Source: Methylobacterium sp. (GTDB lineage: Bacteria > Pseudomonadota > Alphaproteobacteria > Rhizobiales > Beijerinckiaceae). From it: 8,152 nt of DNA. The first letter of the stretch is position 1, and each line of letters begins with the position of its first letter. The stretch spans positions 1-8,152 of the forward strand of contig JADCCH010000177.1 of the NCBI GenBank assembly GCA_020252865.1. Direction: 5' to 3'. The notes under the pieces are model-generated. The model ran no database searches. It saw only the letters and a list, made by a program, of their open reading frames with translations, and was not told the origin of the DNA. Of the stretch, positions 1 through 6,300 are shown piece after piece. The translations under genes and the position numbers were made by a program.

Positions 1-236
1 CGCTCTCGGTCAATTCCGGCAATTACCTCGAACGGCACCTCCGGCAGGTCATCGAGGCGATAGAGACCCGCTCGCCGGTGGAACTCATCGCCATCGGCAT
101 CGGGCATGATGTCACGCGCTACTATCGGCGTGCGGTGACCATCGTCGATGCGGAGGAACTCGGCGGCGTGATGACCGAGAAGCTCGCCGAACTTTTCAGC
201 GAGGATGCGGGTGGCGGCGGCAGGCGCGCGGCCTGA
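1..236 (+). CDS. cobT: Cobaltochelatase subunit CobT, C-terminal end (partial)
   Basis: This is the 3' end of a gene that begins before the window; the first complete codon is at position 3 and the TGA is at 234-236, giving 77 residues. They include the motif [16 protein letters not shown] and then [16 protein letters not shown] and IVDAEELGG, which I recognise as the end of the von Willebrand factor A domain of CobT. In the family, CobT works with the AAA+ subunit CobS and with CobN to insert cobalt into hydrogenobyrinic acid a,c-diamide, an ATP-dependent step of aerobic cobalamin synthesis in the cytoplasm. The metal-binding MIDAS residues should lie upstream, outside the window. The last residues ([11 protein letters not shown]) are a loose, poorly conserved tail. 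The stop overlaps the next start codon, so the two genes are probably translated from one message. Confidence 0.9.
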   Translation, partial: LSVNSGNYLERHLRQVIEAIETRSPVELIAIGIGHDVTRYYRRAVTIVDAEELGGVMTEKLAELFSEDAGGGGRRAA

Positions 237-1273
237 TGCCGAAGCTCTCGCGCCGCGGCCTGCTGGCTGCCCTCCCGGCCCTGGCGGCGTTTCCGCGCGC
301 CGCCTTGGCCCAGCGTGCGGAAGGGGCGGAAAGTTTCGCGTGGCAACCCACGCGGATCACGGCCTATCCCCTGCCGGGCTTCTTGGTATCAGAACCGGAG
401 CGGCGCGAATTCGGCCCGCTTGTCTTTCTGGGTGGCCTCGAATTGCAGGGGGATCTCCGTGAATTCGGAGGCATCTCCTCCGGCGTGATCGATTCGGATG
501 GCAAGGGCTTCATCGCGGCTTCCGATCAGGCTTACTGGATCGCCGGAAGCTTCATCTCGGATTCCGCAGAGCGTCTTCTGGGGCTCGAGAATGTCCGCAT
601 CGCGCCGATGATGGCGCCGGACGGGCGCCGGATGAAGCGCACGCGCTACTTCGACACCGAAGGCATGACGCGGATCGGCAACCGGCTCTTCGTGAGCGTG
701 GAGCGCGTGCACCAGATCCTGCGGTTCGAGATCGGCCCGAACGGGCCTCAGGGGCGGGGAACGCTCGTGCCGACGCCGGACGAGATGCGGCGGCTGGGTG
801 TGAACCAGGGCATCGAGGCGCTGGGCATCCTGCCTCTCGGTTCGCGCCATGCCGGCTCTCTCATCGCGATTGCCGAGCAGGCGCCAGGCGGGCAGCCCTC
901 GGAGCGCATCCTCGGCTGGATCATCACCGGATCGCAATCGAGCACCTTCTTCGTCGAGCGCAGCCGCGATTTCGACATCACGGACCTGAACTTCCTGCCA
1001 GGTGGGGACATGCTCATTCTCGAGCGGCGTTTCTCGCCCTTCTCGGGTGTCGCGTTCCGCATCCGCCGGATACCGCTGGCGCGCATCGTGCCCGGTGCCG
1101 TACTCGACGGCGAAACGCTGATCGAAGCCAACATGGCCTATCAGATCGACAACATGGAGGTGCTGATGATCCACCGCGCCAGCGATGGCCGGGCGATCCT
1201 CACGCTGATGTCCGACAACAATTTCTCGATCCTGCAGCGGAACATCGCGCTGCGTTTCGCCTATCGCGAATAG
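236..1273 (+). CDS. Exported phytase-like / esterase-like beta-propeller protein
   Basis: A 345-residue protein of the phytase-like (esterase-like activity of phytase) family. The N-terminus has a twin-arginine signal: SRRGLLAA at residues 5-12, a hydrophobic stretch, and a likely signal peptidase site after ALA (residue 25). It is therefore predicted to be exported folded to the periplasm. Family-like blocks are visible in order: DTEG at 140-143, NQGIEALGILP at 190-200, DLNFLPGGDMLILER at 250-264, DNMEVL at 305-310 and SDNNFS at 326-331. In relatives I would expect DNMEG; here the Gly is Val. The repeated acidic and Gly-rich blocks fit a beta-propeller. The substrate is unknown, and phosphatase or phytase activity should not be assumed. 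The ATG overlaps the cobT TGA by one base (TGATG) with no strong ribosome-binding site, which suggests translational coupling. Nothing else links it to cobalamin synthesis. Confidence 0.8.
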   Translation: MPKLSRRGLLAALPALAAFPRAALAQRAEGAESFAWQPTRITAYPLPGFLVSEPERREFGPLVFLGGLELQGDLREFGGISSGVIDSDGKGFIAASDQAYWIAGSFISDSAERLLGLENVRIAPMMAPDGRRMKRTRYFDTEGMTRIGNRLFVSVERVHQILRFEIGPNGPQGRGTLVPTPDEMRRLGVNQGIEALGILPLGSRHAGSLIAIAEQAPGGQPSERILGWIITGSQSSTFFVERSRDFDITDLNFLPGGDMLILERRFSPFSGVAFRIRRIPLARIVPGAVLDGETLIEANMAYQIDNMEVLMIHRASDGRAILTLMSDNNFSILQRNIALRFAYRE

Positions 1274-1278
1274 GCAAC

Positions 1279-1300
1279 AAAAAAGGCGGCAGAAGCCGCC
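1279..1300 (-). terminator. Rho-independent terminator of rpmB
   Basis: Read on the minus strand this is GGCGGC, loop TTCT, GCCGCC, followed directly by six T residues (the A run at 1279-1284 on the plus strand). The six-base G+C stem with a U tract is a textbook intrinsic terminator for rpmB, whose stop codon is 26 bases upstream. On the plus strand there is no T tract after the stem, so it should not stop transcripts of the converging gene at 236-1273 in the same way. Confidence 0.85.
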
Positions 1301-1326
1301 CTGATCATTCGCCCGTGAACCAAGCC

Positions 1327-1611
1327 TCAGCCGTTCAGCTTCCTGGTGATCTCACGCTTGAGACCGAGGGCTGTCGGCGACAGCTCGGCCTCGCCCGCCT
1401 TGAGCAGGAAGGCATCAAGACCGCCGCGATGCTCCACGGTGCGCAGGCCGTTGGCCGAAATGCGAAGGCGCACCGAACGGTTCAGCGCGTCCGACATTAG
1501 GGTCACGTTGACAAGGTTCGGCAGGAAGCGGCGCTTCGTTTTCCGGTTGGAGTGGCTGACCTTGTGGCCAACCAGGGCACCCTTGCCCGTGAGTTCGCAA
1601 CGACGCGACAT
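1327..1611 (-). CDS. rpmB: 50S ribosomal protein L28
   Basis: A 94-residue protein starting [10 protein letters not shown] and containing [14 protein letters not shown] and [10 protein letters not shown], which is the alphaproteobacterial form of L28; the length is normal for that group. L28 is a small, basic, late-assembling component of the large ribosomal subunit. The start is set by the conserved [11 protein letters not shown]-terminus and by AAGGA ending ten bases upstream of the ATG on the minus strand. The open frame extends much further upstream, but that extension covers the promoter and is not part of the protein. Only one Cys is present (residue 5), so there is no zinc-ribbon CxxC pair. 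The gene stands alone, with its own promoter at 1720-1748 and terminator at 1279-1300, and converges with the gene at 236-1273. Confidence 0.95.
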   Translation of the reverse strand: MSRRCELTGKGALVGHKVSHSNRKTKRRFLPNLVNVTLMSDALNRSVRLRISANGLRTVEHRGGLDAFLLKAGEAELSPTALGLKREITRKLNG

Positions 1612-1719
1612 GGTCTTGATCCTTCGGGTCTCGCCACAGGGGCGGAGGACAACCCAAACGCCGGGGGCCGTGCTGTCGCAACCGCCTTCCTCGCTTGGGT
1701 TCGGGAAATCGAGACAGCG

Positions 1720-1748
1720 CGTATAGTCGAAGCCATTCCCCGGGTCAA
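1720..1748 (-). promoter_or_regulatory. Predicted sigma-70-type promoter of rpmB
   Basis: On the minus strand, TTGACC (1748-1743) is followed after exactly 17 bases by TATACG (1725-1720). These match five of six and four of six consensus positions with ideal spacing. Transcription would start near 1713, giving an untranslated leader of about 100 bases before the rpmB ATG. This is a prediction from motif match and position; no other pair of this quality was seen in the spacer. Confidence 0.6.
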
Positions 1749-1864
1749 CAGCGAAGCGCGCGAGGCGCGACGAAAGCGCCGAGTTGCGCCGAATCACGCT
1801 TGCGTTCAAGAGTAAGATCTCTTTTCGCGCTTCAGCCCGTATTCGGGCAGCGCAGCGGATGAGC

Positions 1865-1900
1865 GGGCGCGGGGGGCGTCCACCCGCGCCCATGGGCGCG
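1865..1900 (+). promoter_or_regulatory. Overlapping inverted repeats upstream of the DUF3108 gene
   Basis: The 310-base spacer 1612-1921 separates rpmB from the divergent DUF3108 gene. Apart from the rpmB promoter, its clearest structure is here. GGGCGCGGG (1865-1873) is perfectly complementary to CCCGCGCCC (1883-1891), with a nine-base loop. The right arm is also part of a perfect 16-base palindrome, CGCGCCCATGGGCGCG (1885-1900). In RNA the two pairings exclude each other, because both use 1885-1891. A smaller stem, GCCCG/CGGGC (1835-1848), lies upstream. No clear plus-strand promoter was found for the DUF3108 gene. The element could be a leader switch, an operator, or an effect of local G+C content. 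Confidence 0.4.
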
Positions 1901-1921
1901 ATGCAGGGGCAGGCAGAACAA

Positions 1922-2731
1922 ATGAACGCCTTGCGAAAGCGCTCCACGCCGATCGCCCTGGCCGGGCTCCTGCTGGGTTTGGCCGCCAGCGAGACGCGGG
2001 CCGGGACAGTGGATGCCACCTATTCCATCACGCTGGCCGGTCTCACGATTGGAAGGGCCAGTCTTTCCGGTGTGGTGGAGAATGGTTCCTACAGCATCAA
2101 TATCAGCGCCGCGCTCACGGGCCTCGTGGGGGCCCTGATGAATGGCTCCGGTTCCGGCACCGCCCGGGGCGGGCTTGGCGGCGCGCTGCCGCTTTCCAAT
2201 GGTTTCGCGGCGACCGCGACGAATGGCAGCGCCTCGCGCACCATCCAGATCGGGGCTTCCAGCGGCAATGTGCGGGGCGTGATCATCGCACCGCCCCTCG
2301 AACTGCCGATGGAAGGACGAATTCCCCTGCGCGATCAGCACAGGCAGGGCGTGATCGATCCCATCAGCGCGTTGGTGATGCCCGTGCTGAATGGCAATCC
2401 GCTCGACAGCGCGAATTGCGAGCGTCGCCTCCCGGTTTTCGATGGCACGCAGCGCTTCGACGTGGTGCTGAGCTTCGCGGGCATCCGCAACGTGCAGGCC
2501 GAGGATGGCTATGTCGGTCCGGTGCTCGTTTGCACCGCGCGCTACGTGCCCGTGGCAGGCCACCGGCCGGATCGGCGGGCGGTAAAATTCATGACCGAGA
2601 ATCGCAACATCGATACCTGGCTCGCGCCGGTGAATGGCGGGCGGGCGCTGATGCCCTATCGCATCTCGGTGCGCACCCTGGTCGGAACCTCGGTCATCGA
2701 AGCCCGGCGCTTCCAGTCAAGCCCGCGATAA
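1922..2731 (+). CDS. Exported DUF3108 domain protein
   Basis: I recognise this as a DUF3108 family protein, 269 residues from the chosen start. The N-terminus [10 protein letters not shown], a hydrophobic core [12 protein letters not shown] and the cleavage site TRA|G (after residue 27) form a good Sec signal peptide, so the mature protein should be periplasmic. Earlier in-frame ATGs exist at 1784, 1859, 1892 and 1901, but they would bury the signal peptide behind an Arg/Gly/Pro-rich leader and run through the inverted repeats at 1865-1900; 1922 also has an AGG eight bases upstream. The mature part is rich in Gly, Ser, Thr and alternating hydrophobics, as expected for beta structure. It carries [16 protein letters not shown], a typical family block. 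Two Cys (residues 166 and 204) could form a disulfide. The function of the family is not established; the tested member I recall is outer-membrane related, but I would not transfer that role. Confidence 0.8.
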   Translation: MNALRKRSTPIALAGLLLGLAASETRAGTVDATYSITLAGLTIGRASLSGVVENGSYSINISAALTGLVGALMNGSGSGTARGGLGGALPLSNGFAATATNGSASRTIQIGASSGNVRGVIIAPPLELPMEGRIPLRDQHRQGVIDPISALVMPVLNGNPLDSANCERRLPVFDGTQRFDVVLSFAGIRNVQAEDGYVGPVLVCTARYVPVAGHRPDRRAVKFMTENRNIDTWLAPVNGGRALMPYRISVRTLVGTSVIEARRFQSSPR

Positions 2732-2732
2732 T

Positions 2733-2753
2733 GCCCCAGAACGGGACAGGGGC
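2733..2753 (+). terminator. Weak possible terminator after the DUF3108 gene
   Basis: GCCCC (2733-2737) can pair with GGGGC (2749-2753) across an 11-base loop, followed by TTAACTT. The hairpin starts two bases after the stop codon. The loop is large and the T tract is short and interrupted, so this is a weak candidate for an intrinsic terminator. Confidence 0.3.
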
Positions 2754-2993
2754 TTAACTTCGCGCATGGCTTTCCACGCGGACGATGAGGGCCTGCATGG
2801 TTGGAAGACCGCGCGCCCCTCTGCGTTTTTGAGCAGTTAAATCCCTGTTCTTGCACAGGAAACCACGATTCATCGCATTTTCCCGAAAAGAATGTTCGAA
2901 CCCTGAAATCTGATTCGTCGATGATTCGTTCCGCATCCGCACCAATTCCTAACACAACCATGCCAGAAGATGCGCTGCCCTCGCGACCAAGTA

Positions 2994-3001
2994 TTAACCA
3001 T
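2994..3001. promoter_or_regulatory. CtrA half-site-like motif upstream of the GANTC cluster
   Basis: TTAACCAT matches the half-site form of the CtrA binding motif described in Caulobacter. It lies 28 bases before the dense GANTC block. The full TTAA-N7-TTAA form is not present, because the base run seven positions on is TTCC. It is a motif match only. Confidence 0.35.
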
Positions 3002-3020
3002 GATTTCCCACATGTTTCAC

Positions 3021-3038
3021 TTGACAGGCGATTCTGTC
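3021..3038 (+). promoter_or_regulatory. TTGACA box overlapping a short inverted repeat
   Basis: TTGACA (3021-3026) is a perfect -35 consensus, but no -10 box follows at the usual distance (CGGCGG lies 17 bases on). GACAG (3023-3027) and CTGTC (3034-3038) form an inverted repeat around the first GANTC of the dense block. It may be an operator or a promoter for a different sigma factor. It lies about 360 bases upstream of the helicase start. Confidence 0.25.
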
Positions 3039-3097
3039 CGACTCGGCGGGAGAGTCGAGCGGCGCCTTTGCGAGTCTCGCGCAGAGTCGAGCAGAAT

Positions 3098-3142
3098 CAC
3101 AAGATCTGGGAGAGATGCGGATTGACTCAGCCACATCTTGTG
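3098..3142 (+). repeat. Long inverted repeat inside the GANTC cluster
   Basis: CACAAGATCTGG (3098-3109) pairs with CCACATCTTGTG (3131-3142) at 11 of 12 positions (one C-C mismatch) around a 21-base loop. Two smaller hairpins flank it: CGACTC/GAGTCG (3039-3057) and GTGACTC/GAGTCGC (3155-3173). GGGAGAG occurs at or near the top of all three. The set could be a structured RNA or cruciform-type binding sites. The outer two are partly explained by paired GANTC sites, but the central one is not. Confidence 0.5.
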
Positions 3143-3381
3143 CGTGAACAAACCGTGACTCAGGGAGAGTCGCCGATTCGATTGCGATTCGTTCCAGTCC
3201 CGTTCGAAATCTTTCCGAAGACTCTCGGGCGGGAACGATTTCTGTTCGTAAACGGCACAGCTAGACGGTGCCCTGCTGGCGCAAGCCTTGCGAAACGGCA
3301 TGCCGGGCGCCACATCTCGTTCATCAAGACCGGCCCGTCAGCGGGCAGCCGGGTTCCGCCCGGCCCATTCCGGAGACGGTT

Positions 3382-6300
3382 GTGACGCGTCCGCCTTCCC
3401 CCGCGCAATCCGGCCCCGTCGGCAGCGGGCGCGGCGTCACGGCTGTTCTCGGCCCGACCAATACCGGCAAGACGCATCTGGCGATCGAGCGGATGCTGGG
3501 CCACGATTCGGGGCTCATCGGCCTGCCGCTGCGCCTGCTGGCCCGCGAGGTCTATCATCGGCTCGTCGAACGGGCCGGAGTTCATGCGGTCGCGCTCGTC
3601 ACCGGCGAGGAGAAGATCAAGCCGCCGAACCCACGCTACTGGGTCTCGACCGTCGAGGCCATGCCGCGAGACCTCGTGGTGAGCTTCGTTGCGATCGACG
3701 AGGTGCAGCTCATCGCCGATGCGGATCGCGGTCATGTCTTCACGGATGCGGTTCTGAACCGGCGGGGGCGCAGCGAGACCATGCTGCTCGGAGCCGGCAC
3801 GGCGCGGGCGCTGATCGAGCGGCTTCTGCCCGGCGTGCAGATCGCGACGCGACCGCGGCTCTCCAAGCTCACCTTCGCGGGCGAAAAGAAAATCACGCGG
3901 CTCCCTGCACGTTCGGCCGTCATCGCGTTCTCGGCAGAGGAGGTTTACGCGATTGCCGAGCTGGTGCGTCGCCAGCGGGGCGGGGCTGCCGTGGTGATGG
4001 GCTCGCTCTCTCCACGCACGAGAAACGCGCAGGTTGCGATGTTCCAGGCGGGCGAGGTCGACCATATCGTCGCGACCGATGCGATCGGCATGGGGCTCAA
4101 CCTCGAGATCGGGCATGTCGCTTTCGCCTCCGACCGGAAATTCGACGGGAAAAGACATCGCCGCCTGACGCCGGCCGAGATGGCGCAGGTGGCGGGCCGC
4201 GCGGGCCGCGCGCAGGAGGATGGCACCTTCGGCACGACGGGCCGCTGCGCGCCTTTCGAGGAGGAACTCGTCGAGGCGATCGAGGAGCACCGCTTCGACC
4301 CCCTCCCCTTCGCCTGGTGGCGAAACGGCGTTCTCGACTTCACCTCGCTTGAAAAACTTGAAGCGAGCCTTTCGCGCAACTCTGCGCAAATCGACCTCAT
4401 TCGCGCAGGCAAGTCCGAGGATGAGGTGACGCTGGATATCGCAAGCGGCCGGCCGGGTGTGCGCTCATTGGCCTCAACGCGCGATGGCGTACGCCGCTTG
4501 TGGGATCTCTGCCAATTGCCGGATTATCGCAAGGTTTCCCCGAATATTCATGCAGATCTCGTGGTTTCTCTCTACGAGCCGATCATGCGGAAGGGGGCCA
4601 TCGACAGCGATTGGTTCGCCCGCGAGATCCGCGCCTGCGACCGGCTGGATGGCGATATCGACACGCTCGCCTGGCGGCTCGCCCATATGCGAACCTGGAG
4701 CTATTGCGCGAACCGGCCGGACTGGCTCGCTGATCCAGCGCATTGGCAGAACGTGACGCGCGCGCTAGAGGACAGGCTTTCCGATGCGCTCCACGAAAAG
4801 CTGATGCAACGTTTCGTGGATCGGCGCACCTCGGTTCTGATGCGACGCTTGAAAGAGAATGCGATCATGGAAGCAGACGTGAGCCCGACCGGAGAGGTCA
4901 TCGTCGCGGGCCAGAATATCGGTCGCCTCGCCGGTTTCCGCTTCACGCCCGATCCGAGTGCCGAGGGGCAGGAGGCGAAGGCCCTGCGCGCCGCCGCCTC
5001 CAAGGCGCTGGCCGGCGAGATCGAGGCGCGCGCGACGCGGCTCTCCACGGCAAATGACGACCAGATTACCCTGTCCCTCGATGGCATCATCCGCTTCATC
5101 GGTGAGCCGATCGCGGTGCTGCAGGCGGGTGCGAGGGCGCTGGAGCCGCGCTTCCTGCTGCTGGCCGACGAGGAACTCGCGGGGCTTCATCGCGAAATGG
5201 CCGAAACGCGCCTCGGCCTCTGGTTGAAAGCGCAGGTCCAGAAGCATCTCGGTCCGCTCTTCGCGCTGGAAAGCGGTGAGGGCGCTACGGGCCTCGCGCG
5301 GGGCATTGCCTTCCGGCTTGCCGAAAATCTCGGCGTTCTCGATCGCAATGCGGTTTCGAATGACGTCCGCGCGCTGGACCAGAATGCCCGCGGCGAACTT
5401 CGCAAGCTCGGCGTGCGCTTTGGTGCGCATCACCTCTTCCTGCCGGTGCTGATGAAACCCGGCCCGCGCAGCCTCGCCGCGCAGCTTCACGTGCTTTTCA
5501 CCGGCGGCGATGATTCCGGCCTGAAGGATGTAAGCCATCTCGCCTATTCCGGCCGCACCTCGATTCCGGTCGATCCGGCAATCCCGGCCGAGCTTTATCG
5601 CATCGCGGGTTATCGTGTCGCTGGGCCGCGCGCGATCCGCATCGACATTCTCGAGCGCCTCGCGGATCTCATCCGCCCGGCGATCACCTATCGCCCAGGC
5701 GTGTCCGAGGGTGAACCGCCGGCGGGCGCCGCCGATGGCGACGCATTCGTCGTGACTGGCGCGATGACCTCGCTCGTGGGTGCGGCGGGTGCCGATTTCG
5801 CCGAAGTGCTGAAGGGGCTCGGCTATCGTTCCGAAACGCGGCAGGGGCCGGCGATCACCGTTCCGATCAAGCGCGCGGTGGTTGCGCCGATGGAACCCTT
5901 CAAGCCGGCCGAACCCGCATCCGGGGGTGAGGGCATGACTGAAGCGGTGGAGGCCGATGCACCCGGGATAGTCCAGGCAGAGCCAGAAGCGGCTCCGGCC
6001 GAGGTCGAGGCTCCCGCCGAGGCGCCGGAGGAAGTCGCGCCCGAGCCTGCATCCGAGGCCATTGAGGCACCTGCCGCAGCAGCCCCCGCCGATGAAACGG
6101 CTGCCCCGGTCTTGCCGATCCCTGTCGAAGTCTGGCGCATGGCTCGCGGCGAGCGGCCGCAGCATCGCGGCGATCGCAGGCCCAACCGAGCCAATCGTAC
6201 GGGCCAGCAGGCCGAGGGGGCCGCCGGCGAACGCAGCGGCGAGCAGCGTCGTGGCCCGCCGCCGTGGAAGCGGGGTCCGAAACCCGGCGAGCAGCCGCGG

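Larger units (their letters stand above)
2867..3224. promoter_or_regulatory. Dense, helically phased cluster of GANTC (CcrM) sites in a gene-free region
   Basis: The spacer 2732-3381 (650 bases) has no gene I can support and is less G+C-rich than its neighbours. It contains 15 GANTC sites, starting at 2867, 2912, 2923, 3030, 3040, 3052, 3072, 3084, 3094, 3124, 3157, 3167, 3175, 3186 and 3220. GANTC is the target of the cell-cycle methyltransferase CcrM in Alphaproteobacteria. Taking 3030 as zero and 10.5 bases per turn, the last 12 sites fall at about 0, 1.0, 2.1, 4.0, 5.1, 6.1, 9.0, 12.1, 13.0, 13.8, 14.9 and 18.1 turns, so they lie near one face of the helix. All four middle bases occur and the flanks differ, so the five-base core is what is conserved. 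Ten-base direct repeats are also present: GATTCGTTCC (2923, 3186), GGGAGAGTCG (3048, 3163) and AGAGTCGAGC (3051, 3083). The role is unknown; a methylation-dependent binding region is my inference. Confidence 0.75.

Noticed and set aside
389..1174. 261-codon open frame on the minus strand
   Set aside because: It is antisense to the phytase-like gene and is His/Arg/Asp-rich with no recognisable domain.
3122..3150. TTGACT with TGAACA 17 bases on as the helicase promoter
   Set aside because: The -10 match is poor (two of six), and it falls inside the long inverted repeat.
3030..3224. The GANTC cluster as the chromosomal origin oriC
   Set aside because: No good DnaA boxes were found (best 7 of 9), there is no strong A+T-rich unwinding stretch, and the usual origin neighbours (hemE, parAB, dnaA) are absent from the window. 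An origin-like or origin-linked role cannot be excluded.
3232..3256. GGAAC as the -35 of an EcfG-type stress promoter
   Set aside because: No CGTT follows at 16-17 bases; CGGC is found instead.
2801..3385. 194-codon open frame on the plus strand through the GANTC spacer
   Set aside because: It has no recognisable domain, no good ribosome-binding site and an amino-acid mix like translated non-coding DNA. It also runs past the helicase start at 3382. Conserved protein homologues in relatives would reopen the question.
3160..4389. 409-codon open frame on the minus strand
   Set aside because: It is antisense to the conserved helicase core and has the composition of a shadow frame.
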